Below are positions 24,383-35,544 of a DNA stretch of 64,000 nt, in pieces (the first letter of the stretch is position 1; every line of letters starts with the position of its first letter). This stretch comes from Warburgia ugandensis (Eukaryota; Streptophyta; Magnoliopsida; Canellales; Canellaceae). Below the pieces are notes generated by a model. The model searched no databases. It was given only the letters and a program-made list of their open reading frames with translations, and was not told where the DNA came from. The stretch is taken from positions 71,153,414 through 71,217,413 of the forward strand of contig CP141126.1 in the NCBI GenBank assembly GCA_035236585.1. The letters are read 5' to 3'. A program made the position numbers and the translations under genes.

Positions 24383-25661
24383 AAATGCAAAGATTAGAGA
24401 TCAAGGACATTTACAAATTCCTTGACCCTTTTGTCATTTGTGGACTAACAGAGCAATGGTTCATTGAGAGGTAATTCGATGAAATTTTACCACTGATCTT
24501 CCTTGTCTCAAAGGAGCAAGCCTTAATAAATAATTCCCTATCATAACATAGTGTTTTAAATAGTTGTCAATGGATAATTTTTTTCACTATCTTTTTTCGA
24601 GAACTGCCTAGGACTACGACTAAAAAGATGAAATGATTTTTCATTATCTTAATTGAAGGAATGAGCCTCCCCATACAATGTGGGAGGTTGGCCTTGAAAT
24701 CTTTTGGATCTTCAAAAAGAAGACTTTGTAATTGTAATAGTAATGATATGGACTTCAAATGATTCAATAATGGATATTGCTTACGATTTTCAGTTCTGGT
24801 TATCCAGTTACAAAAGCAACCCCATAGGCTTGTGCCTTTACATCTCTTTAAAATTGCAGTCATGGTAAGATCTTGGTTTATTCACTTATTAGAGACTCCC
24901 AAGTACATATATTTTCTATAAATAGAAATAGATAATCTATATAAAAGGCTTGTTATTTAAACCCAAACACTCAAAATATCTATTGGATAGGCAGATTCAC
25001 ATCTCTTACAACCTACATAGTCTTCTGTTCTTGGAGTAGGAGCAATTTGCTTAGCTTTACATCCGTCCCAAGGTATCATTTCCAATGTGTGTGTGTGTGT
25101 GTGTGTGTATTTAAGAATTGTAAAGTTTAATTATAATTAGTATGATTGTATATAAGACTCATTAGATACTGCTAGTTCCCAGTGTGCATGGTTGGAATGC
25201 ATTACTTTTTTATTCATGTCAAGAGCACATTTGTAGCCCACTACTTTATAATATTTTAATAACTTATAACTAATCATTTATTTATAACTAATGCATTTTA
25301 ATTATAAATTTAAAGTACATGGTATAAATGGGCTAAATGATAACCAAAGCTCATTTGGAAGAAGGTCATGGTAAGGGAAACTAATTAATTACTCTATATA
25401 TAAACTGAAGTCACAATTAGACATGATAGTTATTGATCCTTCCTATTTTTGTTACATAGTGCCCTAAACAAAAATTGAACTATCATTGTAGATATTTTAT
25501 TCTAAGATACATGAGAACCCTTATGCCTGATGGTGTTAAGCTCTAACAATTGGAAAGATGAGAGATTTTACTAATCATTACCTTATATTTTTCCACAATC
25601 TTTGGATTTGGCTACATGAAATAACATTTAAGTATGTAGTGCATGTATAAATAGTAAATAA
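24383..25661. other. 1.28 kb block present only in copy A
   Basis: Copy B runs from GTATGATAAAAT straight to TTAACAATGTTG (60831-60850), whereas A holds this extra block between two AATAAAAT-like repeats. That fits a microhomology deletion in B better than an insertion in A, because I see no terminal repeats or target duplication. It includes the (TG)n at 25086-25108. The 98-codon minus frame at 24567-24863 has no recognisable domain. Confidence 0.6.
25086..25108. repeat. (TG)n microsatellite
   Basis: Uninterrupted TG dinucleotide run of about 11 units. Confidence 0.95.
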
Positions 25662-26612
25662 AATTAACAATGTTGTTTTTGCAGGTAGTGGTGCTAACCA
25701 GAATTTGAAGGTAAGTGTTATTCTCAACTAGATCCCAAAGAGATAAGATGTAAATGGGTCGAATTTGTATTAAAAGTCAACTATGGCTGTGTACTTCCAC
25801 TCACTAATACTTATGTTTATATGTAATAGTTTATTGTCATTGAATTGACATTATGATTAGTAATAGAAAATGTCTTCATTTAAATGTTGAATGTGCATAT
25901 TTGTTATTTTTTTCATATGCTTGAAGTATATATGTGGCTTGTTTACTTGAATGTGGGAATTGTGTAGTGCTTTGTTTATGTGAATGTGGGAATTTTAAAG
26001 TTTCGAAGTAAGGAAGAAACTTGGTAGATGTAAATCTTTACATCATAAGAATGTGAGATGTTAGAGTGTGGAAATATATTGGTGTGTATCTAGAAGTGTT
26101 TGAGGAATTGATAATACTTTATGGTTCATGCTTGCAAAGTTTTTCTCTTTTATGTCTTTGACTTTTCTATATTAGATGCGGATGTTTAATGATTGTGATT
26201 TGTTTATTTGAATGAGAGGATGTTTATTTGAAGTATAAATGTGATTTGTTTATTTGAATAAGGGGATGTTCAAATTAGAAAGTAAGAAAAAAACATGGTA
26301 AATGTCAGTCTTTAAAAGTAAATGGATGTCTATATAGAAGTGTAAGTGAAATGGATAATACTTTTTAGTTAGTGTTTGTGAAGTTTTTCTCTTTTATGTC
26401 TTTGAATTTTTTATATTGAATGTAGATGTTGGAAATGTAGATGAATAATTTTGTAAAGAAGGTATTGATAAATATTGCAACAGCAAAAAATTTGGTGTAT
26501 ACTATCAGTAAACAAGGTTTTGTCATTTTTCGAGAATAAATATTTTTTAAAGGCAGTTATTAAAAGGTGTCATTATTTTAACTTTTTCAAGACTACTGTT
26601 TCAAAAAATGAT
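25662..26612. repeat. Non-coding block with an imperfect tandem duplication, copy A
   Basis: From about 25917 to 26430 a unit of roughly 300 bases occurs twice: TTGAAGTATA-ATGTG-TTGTTTA-TTGAAT, GAAGTAAG-AAGAAAC, GATAATACTTT and GTTTTTCTCTTTTATGTCTTTGA occur in the same order at about 25922 and about 26228. Copy B has the same arrangement at 61090-61620. A GCAG/GGTAAGTG pair around 25680-25712 resembles a small exon, but it has no frame support. At 26547-26558 TTAAAGGCAGTT is the mirror of AACTGCCTTTAA at 28076-28087. Confidence 0.55.
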
Positions 26613-28076
26613 TGTTAAGTGTTCAATTTTAGCTAAAATACCCTTAATTTATCATTTAATTACATTATCTAATTATCAATTTTGTAATTTAGATTAAATG
26701 TAAATTTTAGCTCAAATTGATCATCCAATCATTGATTTAAAAAATTTAATAGCCAAATGATCATTACAGCTGATCAGATGATTAAATAATTGTTCAAATG
26801 ATTTTAATTCAATCTTATGTTTTGCAGATCAACCATATTGGGAATTAGATGGCCCAGATCAAGATGATAGATACCAGATCATCTTTGCCCACAAGAGGCC
26901 CATGGGGCAATTTGTTAAGAAATTGTTTCTATTTGAGGAAGGATACTAGAAGTAGCACTAAGGAGGAAAAGACTAGGGGAGGATGAAAGTAGAACTAATT
27001 TCCATCGTGCAGCTAGTTGATCTCCACTGTGGAAGAGCACCGAAGAGGGAGACCGAATCATCTCTCATCCCCATCTATTCTCATGTTCCATGTTCTCTTT
27101 CCCACCCTGTTCACCTCCTTTGTCTCATCCATCATCATCTTCTTCCTTTGCTTCTCATTATCATATTCCCTTTTTAATGGTAATTGTTACTTCTTTTTAT
27201 ACCTAATTTTCCCCTATTTTCCACAAATTTTTCCTTAATCTCCTTCTTTTATGAGTTTTCTTTGTTTCATTCAAAACCCAATTTGGGTTTTATCAAAAAT
27301 CCCATTCCTTCCCCACTTTTTCTTCCACTGCATCCTCTTCTTCCTTCTACTTCTCTTCTTTGTTAAGTTAAATGAAGGAAGTTTCAAAAAAAATTCTAAT
27401 TTTGCCCTTTGAGTCTAGGTTTTAATTCCATTTGAATCTTAGTTTTGTCTTGTCCATGTTTCGTCTTATTATTATTCCTGTTTTATTTTATCTCTATTTT
27501 GTTTTGTTCTCGAATTAGTCCCAAAATTAATTAATCCAATCCTGTTTGATTAAAGCCTCATCGAATCAATTGTTTAGCTTTAACTGACAAGATGACGTTA
27601 GTTCCTAATCTTGGTCTAATTAGATTTCCAATTAATTTTTATATCTTTATCTTATAATGATTCCTAGCTGATTCATCAATCCTAATCTTTGATCTAAGTC
27701 GCCTAAATCCAAATTTCTTTTATTAATCCAGATTATCAAATTATTAATCCTCAATCAGAGATATTAGTGAGCGATTGATAACGTTGATCAACTCCAATGT
27801 GACCAGATTTGAAGAGATTTGTTATGACAGAGTTAGGAAAGTTAATTTTTGTTGTTAATTTATTTAATTTTTTGCCATTTTAGTTTAGAATTTTGTACTT
27901 TTCATTAACTTAATAATCTAAAATTTGAGTTCATTATTATTTATTTATTTTTTATATTTTTAATTTATAGATAATTAAATTTTTTAAACTCTATTTTCAT
28001 TAAGTTGAGTCCCTGTGGAATCAACCTGTACTTGCATAAGCCATACTATAATAGTACTTGCAAAAAATAACCAACA
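26613..28076 (+). repeat. LTR of Tat-like Gypsy family, shared by both copies (copy A)
   Basis: Starts TGTTAAGTGTTCAATTTT and ends ...AACCAACA after a typical tail: GTTGAGTCCCTGTGGAATC, then CCTGTACTTGCATAAG. 1464 bp. The same LTR lies at 61777-63446 in B, and a relative forms the solo LTR at 58387-60347. A pyrimidine-rich leader sits at 27050-27370. No PBS or interior follows, so it is a solo LTR. Flanking five bases (ATGAT and ACTGC) do not match, so a target duplication is not seen. The frames at 26983-27366 are leader sequence. Confidence 0.7.
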
Positions 28077-28390
28077 ACTGCCTTTAAAAGCAATTTTTAA
28101 AGAAGGTTTTCTTAAACCACTTTAAAAAATGCTTAAAAAGTGAATTATGAAGACAGTTTCTAAAACCATCTTAAAAATTAATTTTTAAAGATGATTTTTG
28201 AGCCATCTTAGAAAGTCTATTTTTAAGACCATTTTGAAAACCATCTTATTAGTTTAACTTTGTAAAATGGGTGGCTAGAAGATTTTGAAACCACCTTAGA
28301 TATATGTTTTCATCGGTATTAAAAATACTCCGATTAAGTAATTCTAGTTCTTTACTCCAACTTAATAGTGCTAGTTCCTTCTTGTGTATC
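28077..28390. repeat. Block of inverted AAACCATCTT/AAGATGGTTT-like motifs
   Basis: Degenerate copies of an AAACCATCTTA motif and of its inverse (AGATGATTTT) alternate over about 220 bases, capable of forming hairpins, and end in TGCTAGTTCCTTCTTGTG. Such subterminal repeat blocks before a CTTGT(A)GTG-like end are typical of CACTA-type DNA transposons, but the terminal CACTA repeat itself is not demonstrated. Copy B has the same block at 63447-63755. Confidence 0.45.
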
Positions 28391-28852
28391 AAAATTTTCA
28401 TTTTTGAAACTTGTATTTGTGTTTCAAGCACAAATTTGCCACAAATTTTAAACTTCGATTTCAGCCCAATTCACCCCCACTTAGGACTCAAGATATCTAA
28501 CCTGAAAATAAGCAAATACATGGGAAATGGCTGGCTTTGGAGGGAGTCTAAACAAGGTGGTCATTTATATTTATAAATTGGAATATCCGAATCAAAGCTT
28601 GGATACACGGAGGAAACAAATTAAACATGACGCTAATCCAGTGATTTTGTTGCCTGATTCACTATTGTAGGCACACTTTTCAGTGAAATGGTCAAAAAAT
28701 ATTCTAGAGAGTGAATTTAGAATGGAGGCATAGAGTTTGCCCAAAGGCATAGAAAACTTGCTTAAACCACTTTTAGGTGTACAACCAGCTAGTATAAGCA
28801 TTAACATGAAAATCATAAGACAGAAGCAGAACTCCAATACATTATACTTTGA
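28391..28852 (-). other. 3' flank of the host gene
   Basis: Region downstream of the gene at 28853-29413 (minus strand). Bases up to 28635 are also at 63756-64000, so the duplication includes gene-proximal DNA. The 81-codon minus frame at 28592-28837 is likely 3' untranslated sequence. A specific polyadenylation site cannot be assigned. Confidence 0.5.
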
Positions 28853-29413
28853 CTAAATGAAGCTAGACGAATGATTCACTTTCTTCCTCTGGTTGAGATA
28901 TCTTGCCAGGGCCCTTGATTGTGGAGAGTCAGGATCACCCCTTTTCCTTGCCTCTCTAAACATGGCTTCGGCTCTCAGAAGAGCCTCTTCCGCACTTTCG
29001 ATCTGCTCTTATGTCCAGAACACCACCTTGTCACCACGACTCACATCATCAACCGCATCACTGTCGGTAGCTCGACTTATGGGCTTTCGAGTATCTGCAA
29101 ACTCGATCTCTGAGAGCGGAGAAGGCTTATGATCATCGTAAAAAACCTTGTTACCTGCTTCGTTTTCCTCTTGAGCACCGTTGATTGGCGTACCGTCCCA
29201 ACCGACGGAGGTTACGTCTTTAAGTGTACTGATAGAGCTGGAGATGCAGTCCTTGGCGAGAGTCGCAGGCCCATGCGGGCTATAGAGGACCATGACACCC
29301 GGCGTACTGGTGCTCTGGATTGCATTCTGCCTCTTCCTAACCAACTTGTTTTGCTTGTCTAAGCTTTGGATTTTGATTGGATTCGAAGGAGTGCTTGCAC
29401 GAAGAAACGCCAT
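28853..29413 (-). pseudogene. Candidate host gene, unknown function, one in-frame stop
   Basis: The minus-strand frame starts at ATG 29411-29413 in a good plant context (GCAATGGCG) and runs 134 codons to TAA at 29009-29011. After the stop the same frame continues 51 further codons to TAG at 28853-28855 with clearly protein-like sequence: EQIESAEEALLRAEAMFREA (a predicted charged helix), then RGDPDSPQSRALARYL and a basic tail. The N-terminus is basic and poor in acids for its first 15 residues, which could be a transit peptide, but no cleavage motif is evident. In the middle WDGTPI and YDDHKPSPLSEIEF look like conserved blocks. Composition is unlike the retroelement frames around it. The family is not recognised. 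Either the stop (TAA, one C-to-T step from CAA) makes this a pseudogene, or the shorter 134-residue form is made. There is no intron of usual length that would remove the stop. Confidence 0.65.
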
Positions 29414-29454
29414 TGCCTTTAATTGTGATCCGCCATTGCCTTTAATTGTGATCC
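29409..29454 (-). repeat. 23-bp tandem duplication spanning the start codon
   Basis: GCCATTGCCTTTAATTGTGATCC occupies 29409-29431 and again 29432-29454, perfectly. On the minus strand this doubles the start codon: the upstream ATG (29434-29436) opens a five-codon frame (MADHN) ending in TAA at 29419-29421, just before the main ATG. Confidence 0.95.
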
Positions 29455-30100
29455 CCCAATTGTAGAAAGAAAGGTGTCATAGACTTTGTATGGCACATTC
29501 CAGCTGTTTGTGAAGTCCGCTACAGAATGCTAGATGTTTCTAGCTCCTAAAGCCGAATACGCTCGTCTTTCCCGAAATAAACGAACTTTGTCGTTTTGTA
29601 AAGTGAGGTATTTTGGTCGTTGAATACAGTCAGCGCGCACGCGCAAGAGCGTGTGAAAAATGCAGCACACTTTTCTTAGCGAGGATGAAACTTTCTTTTT
29701 CGATTTAAGTTATCCATTATGTTCGACGTAACTTGGATATGCTATAGATTAAGTTTGGTGTCTTAGAATAATTTCAACCGTATTTTTTGGAGTAAAGAAA
29801 TAAAGACCATTCACTTTAAAAAAAAGAAGTAGCCTATTATACGAAGCTTCCACTGATATAAAGAATCCAAAGAAGGGGCGTACCACTAGAGTCTACACTA
29901 CACAATTTTATCTTATATTTTTTGAAGAGACTATTTTTATACCTCGAATTGTAACATATAGGTCACAAGACAGCAACTATACCATTATATCAAGGTTCTC
30001 ATTCAAAACTATCTACATTTATCAATTTTTTCAAAACCAAAACAAGAAGTTAAGATTATTCTAATGAGTGATTTCTAATAGGTTATCTATATTTTTGGTA
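29455..30100 (-). promoter_or_regulatory. Upstream region of the host gene
   Basis: Probable promoter side of the minus-strand gene. A CG-rich patch (GCGCGCACGCGCAAGAGCG) lies at about 29634-29653, about 230 bases upstream of the ATG, in otherwise AT-rich DNA. I see no TATA box that I could assign with confidence and no other gene. Confidence 0.4.
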
Positions 30101-30246
30101 AGCTGAACATGATAAATGACATAGATATAAAATTAAATAAATAAATTTATCTTATATAAAAAATGGCCATAAAAGCTGAACATGATAAATGACATAGATA
30201 TAAAATTAAATAAATAAATTTATCTTATATAAAAAATGGCCATAAA
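30101..30246. repeat. Perfect 73-bp tandem duplication
   Basis: Unit AGCTGAACAT...ATGGCCATAAA at 30101-30173 is repeated without any difference at 30174-30246. Lack of divergence shows that it is recent. Confidence 0.97.
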
Positions 30247-30615
30247 CTTTTCCACCTCTTCTTGAGTGTCTACACCGGTGTTTTGACCTTCAGGAACTAC
30301 ATAGTACTTAATTGACCACAAAAAAGAGAAAGTATGCAACGTATCAATAAGAGAGTGCCTGGAAAATGGCATGCTCAACGGAAACGGAAAATTTTTGAGA
30401 AAGATAGCGACCAGAGTCTTGGGGATTCTGGCAGACGCCAGAAGCACGAAGGGAGTGGAAGTTTGAATCAACTATCTGCCACTTATGGTTATCTAGTGCA
30501 GGTGTCATGCATGACGTTGGATTATAAAATCAAACCTATGGTTGGCCTAGAACATAAGAAAATTCATTGCTCTTGTAATCAGGTGGGAAATCCGAATGCA
30601 AAAATCCAGCTTTAA
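30220..30615. other. Overlapping short frames of unknown status
   Basis: A minus frame (30220-30471, 83 codons) and a plus frame (30334-30615, 93 codons) overlap. Either has reasonable composition: the minus frame contains a PEGQNTGVDTQEEVEKF stretch, the plus frame a basic KRKIFEKDSDQS stretch. Neither matches a family I know. The minus frame's last residues run into the 73-bp duplicated unit. The segment is GC-richer than its surroundings, so an exon fragment is possible, but nothing decides strand or start. Confidence 0.2.
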
Positions 30616-31889
30616 TGGAAAATAATGATTCGCATGAAATACTCCTGATTAGGGCCACTTAACAAGGATTGGTCGTGTTACAGCCAAAATTAAATTAAGA
30701 AATGAACGGTTTGGATATCCACATTTGCTTGCTAGCGTAACGATATTTAACATATAAAATTTACAAGTGGCCAGTTCCATGCACAATCTAAAACTAAGTC
30801 TTAGGAAATACAAATAACTTGAAAACAAAAGTTGTAGGTTTTTTTTTTTTTTTTTCCCTTGTAATTTTAGAATTATGATTAAATGGTCATGTCTTTTATT
30901 GCTTCGTATATTTTATCTTAAGTAGTCTACATAATATTATTTAGGAATATAGTTTATTGCACCTGTAACCTATCTACTACAGGATATTCCAGACATAGGC
31001 CAACATAAGATAAACATTTGGAGATAAATGGTTAGAAAATTTGGATTATTCAGACGTGGAACCTACTGGAGAAACTCTTATGATCTAGTTTGATCTACAA
31101 ACGCATGAGAGAGAGGGAAAGAGATTCTATCTAGTGTCTACCCATGTAAACGGAACACTTAATAAATAAAACTAAGGGCAGGGCTCTTAATATGTTCTTT
31201 TTAACCTAAATTTATGGTGCTCATTGGACCTCACTAGTACTTTACTTCTATAATATAGTTGAAAAATATTTTCAAATTTTTTTTAGAGGATTTTTATTTA
31301 AAAAATATGTAAAACCGGAAGAGAAGAGAAAATTAAGAGGAAGAAACATGGGATGGGAGCATGTAACATGTGGCACCCAAGTATAAACATAAGGTTCTAC
31401 TTAATGCCTTTATAGGGCGTATAAACTATCAGTAGTGAAAACATAGGATGTGTGACGTACATGTTAAAACATTTTGTACACTGAATAAGTCCTTAAAATG
31501 ATGTTTGACCTTTTGGTAAATATACTAATTCACCAATACAAAAAATAAGGCAGCTATGTAATGACATATTATTACCTTATACTCAATAAAAAATCCATGA
31601 AGGTTAGATCTCAAGTTATAATAACAATTTCTTACTATAGATGAAGCAACTCATAAAATAATTTAAGAACAAAATTTATATGATTTTTCTTTAGTTAATT
31701 AAAACTTTAGTTTAAACAGGCATATAGTCCTATTATTTAATAGTTTAGGAAGTTCATGTTTTAATTCCACTTGAATAAGCAAATATGTTCTAATAAATTT
31801 ACTTTCAATAGTAGATAGGATAAAAACCCTGAACTTTAGTAAATTTTTTCCAATATACCCTTGAATTAGAACTCTATTAGACAAGCCTT
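30616..31889. other. AT-rich intergenic DNA
   Basis: No gene or recognisable element. A 17-base poly-T run lies at 30839-30855. The short minus frame at 31699-31884 is low-complexity and runs up to the LTR border. Confidence 0.6.
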
Positions 31890-34800
31890 TGTTGAGAGTA
31901 TTCCTACAAGTACATAATTAGAAAATTGTAGTATTACAGTGTTGAATCCACAAAGAGAGTATTGTATGGGTTTAAATCGCCAAATTATTCTACTCCAGTA
32001 ATCGTAAAAGATTTACACCAGAAAGATTACAAGATAATGTGATAATGATCAAATGGATTAGACTTCTTTGAATCAAAGAAATAAACTATAGCTGAAGGTT
32101 GGGATTAGAGATCACTTAAAGTAGCATTAGGGTCCACCACTAGTTATTCCTCCTTATAACTCAAGAAATAGATTGAAACTAGTATCATTTTTCTTAGAAT
32201 GTGGTTTCTTTGAAAATTTAACTTCAAAATCACTGATTATGAGAAACTAAATAAATTATCAAATCCTAACTATAATGAATTAGGTATTAATTCCAAATAT
32301 TAATTATGAAAGATAATAACATTGAATCAAAGAATTGTACTAAGGGCAATTCTATCTTTTTGAATTAAATTAAAATTTCTAAGATATTTAAGAAATTAGC
32401 CATTAATGAGTGGTGTTCTCTGATGTTATTCTAGGATCACTTCAATTCTAAGAAAAAAATAAACTAGCCTAACATAGTTTCTAATTTAACATAAATTAAT
32501 TAAATCTAAATTAAATTAATGAAATTTTAAACATATTAAATTAAGCTACAACTAAAGAAAAGAATTATCCTAAAACTATAGTAAGTATCTACTTTCCACT
32601 ATTTTTTCACTTACTTGCTTGTTACAATGATTTAGAAAGAGAAAAATTACAAGGACGAAATAATAAAGATAAAAGAAACAAATAACACTAAATATTTCTA
32701 AGTTTTGAGAAGACTCTTCAACGTCCATAGCTCATCATGTTTCAAATGTATCCAAGAATCACTATCTCAAATTTCACTCAATCCAATAAGAATTCAAAGA
32801 GAAACATGTGCTTGTAGCGTGCGACTATAACTTCAAAGAATGTTACCAACAATTTATTTAGAAAAATAAACTTTTAATACTAGTGATTATTGGTGACATT
32901 ATCACATGCCAAATTGTTCTTTACTTAATTTGCTTCAAAACAAAACATTACAAGCTAAAATTAAATAAGATTTTAATGAGATATAAAAGTACAATATCAT
33001 AGGAGAGTGTCACTAGCAATCGTGTATTGTAGGTTTTTCTTGCATACACCCGATGAGCATGATAAATAGCGGTACCCTCAACCAAAACTTTTACCACCTT
33101 ATAATTTAATTTTTCTCTGTAATTTGGTACATAGAATAATTGAATGTTAAAGAATCCAGTGATCTAGTTAGATTTTTAATAAGACATATAGATCTAAAGA
33201 TATTTGATCATAAATGTGGCCAATTCATCACGCACAAGAACAATCCCTATTACTGCCTATATAAACTAGTGAGCACGTGATGAAATTGGTCACTTCGGCC
33301 ATTAGCTACTCCAGCTTCTAGTATAAATTCTCAGTGAAATTTCTTATCTTTTCTAACTAGATATCAAGGAATCCATCTGTATGGTTAGATTTCTAAGCTC
33401 AACAGAATGGAATATATTCGATATTGAATATGGTAGGTTTATCACAGATGTTAACAGTATAAAAATAGTACCTATTACTATTCTCTTCAAGAAATCTCAC
33501 CCAAAAATCAATGAAACTGTTAGAAACCAATGGTAACTTCTTCCTAAGGCTTATGAGAACATTTCTAATGGATTAGATCATCACATATAAACAAAAACAT
33601 GATTAAAATAAGGAAAATCCAAGGCTCTACTTTATCTACTGCAACAATGAAAGAAAAGACAAGGATGGAGATATCTTGTTTTACTCCAATCCTCAAGAAA
33701 AATTCATTTCGCTTCTTCATGAGTGAGATTAGAGCATTATCAATAGTTTAGATTGTTGATCAACACCAATGTAAATGCTGGTAAGGGAGAAAACCAAAGC
33801 TCTAATACTGCATACCTATAGGATTGTAGTGGTGAAACAAAGTTGGAAAAACCTAAATTTTTCCATGCTTTCTCACTTTCTCCCAACGAAAACTTTTCAA
33901 GGGAATGTTAAAGAACTTAGTTCTAGCTTCTCCTTTGTTATAGTTGAGATATAGCTCATTGTCATTCATAGCATTTGGAAGCTAGAGTGTCAGTTGTACT
34001 AGGTGGAACAAAGCAATAACACTTCCATGCTGTGCTATGGCTGAAACTTCAAAAGAAATGAAAGAGAAAGAGACTTTCAATTAAAACCTTTTTTTTATTT
34101 TTTTTACTTCAAGCTTTTACAAAGGAGAAATTACATGAAAATACAAGAAAAATGGTGAAGTACTTATACACTAGTGGACTAATAAGGAAAAGAAGTTTTT
34201 CTCTTCCTTCCAACTCCACCTCGTCTTCTGCTTCGTTTCCTTGCTCCTCTCTACCTGCTTCCCTTTTTTCTTCCTTGCTCCTTATATAGAGTGAGGAGTT
34301 GCTAATGTTAGCAACTACTCGTATCTCTGAGCCCCCCATTTACCTATCATTGACTCTCTCTCTCTTGCAATCACTATCTTTTGATTAAAGTGAAAATGGT
34401 TATAGGTGCTTTCTCTTCATAGCACTAGTAGCTCCCTCTTATTTGCAAAAATTCAAGCTACTAGTTTACTTCTAATTAGCAACTCTCCTTATGACACATG
34501 GCAACAACATATAACTATCATCCTTAACATCTCCACCCTTCATCTATCCATCTAATTTCAATTACTTGTTTTGACTTGATCTTCACTTCATGAGACCATA
34601 AAGTGCAATCCCTCTTCATCACATGATACCACATATGCTCCCTTATCATCCATATGTTATAGAATGAGGGATTGAGTGGGACCCATGTATGATCTTCCAT
34701 TTTCACATCATAGTGGAGTGATCTAGGCTTGCATGAGCTTGGTGCTGGAATAGATGAATTGATCCTCAAAGACTTGGGCTTCTACTCCTCAATTGATCTA

Positions 34801-35074
34801 ATTCATCAAAATTAGATTGATCTAAGCTATCCATTTATATTTAATCTTGATCAATTAGATAAAATATTGATCAGCTTGATCTCTCCATTTGGATCTTAAC
34901 AAAATTAAACATATTGCCTTTGGATGATGATCAAACCTTGAAAATAAACTGGATTATGGTTGAAGATTAATCAGTATAGTGAAAATCCATCATATGGGTG
35001 TAAAAAAGATCAATATCATGAACTAAATGAATACAAAATTTAGGATTTTTGGATACAAAATTAAGCACTCAACA
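31890..35074 (-). repeat. 3' LTR of the minus-strand Athila/Tat-type element
   Basis: On the minus strand it starts TGTTGAGTGCTTAATTTTG (35074 downward), directly after a PPT, and ends ...TACTCTCAACA at 31890. The tail has CTCTTTGTGGATTCAAC, the usual segment near LTR ends of this lineage. 3185 bp. Its terminal sequences resemble those of the LTRs at 26613 and 58387 (TGTTAAGTG...CAACA). The frames at 34109-34339 and 34524-34769 are LTR sequence. Confidence 0.7.
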
Positions 35075-35544
35075 CACCCCCAACTAGCATTTTGCTAAGC
35101 TCAAGAAAAGAATGCAAAAAACATTTTATTGAAAAATTGCCATTTTCATAAGTAATCTTGGTTGCATTTAGCCTATGTGAGGAGCCCTTAAACCCCTAGG
35201 TTAACCTTAATAAATGAGTTAAGCCTCATGAGGTTTTGCAGTGAATTTAACTACAAAATTCCAAAAGTGGCAATTTCTCAGTTTATCTGAGAGAATTCTC
35301 ATCTATTAAGCTTCATCAAAAATACATCTTGACCTCAAGTCTCATAGTTTAAACATGCACTTAGGAATAAAACACTAAAAAAAGGGGGGGAGGGGGGTTT
35401 GTTTCAAAAGTGTGTCTCAATTATATGAGTAGCATTTTAAAATTCTAATAGCTCACATGTATTTGAAAGAAGGAAGGTACTAAAGAATTATTCTGATCCT
35501 TATAGAAAATGATGGTATTACCAAGAGAATGTTAATTGATATCA
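35075..35544 (-). mobile_element. PPT and 3' non-coding region of the minus-strand element
   Basis: On the minus strand GAGCTTAGCAAAATGCTAG then TTGGGGGTG leads into the LTR at 35074; this is the PPT context of Tat-like elements as I know it. No coding. A 10-base G-rich run with one A lies at about 35386-35398. The block stops at the solo LTR. Confidence 0.65.

Larger units (their letters stand above)
1868..28635 (+). repeat. Duplicated segment, copy A
   Basis: This segment is homologous in the same order and orientation to 39591-64000. Anchor pairs read directly: 1868 with 39591, 3482 with 45624, 7685 with 50060, 10780 with 54029, 11058 with 54272, 21600 with 55660, 24100 with 60555, 26613 with 61777, and 28624 with 63989. 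The anchor around 3482-3650 differs by about 9%, and the gene-flank anchor near 28400-28620 by about 6-7%. Private events in A: insertion of the element at 12023-21172, a junction at 3382 where 41073-45530 of B is missing, and a junction near 23339 where about 0.55 kb of B is missing. The right end is at least 28635, because copy B reaches the window end there. Confidence 0.9.

Noticed and set aside
28893-29362. Plus-strand frames opposite the host gene
   Set aside because: Antisense shadows of the minus-strand frame, which has better composition, start context and continuation past its stop.
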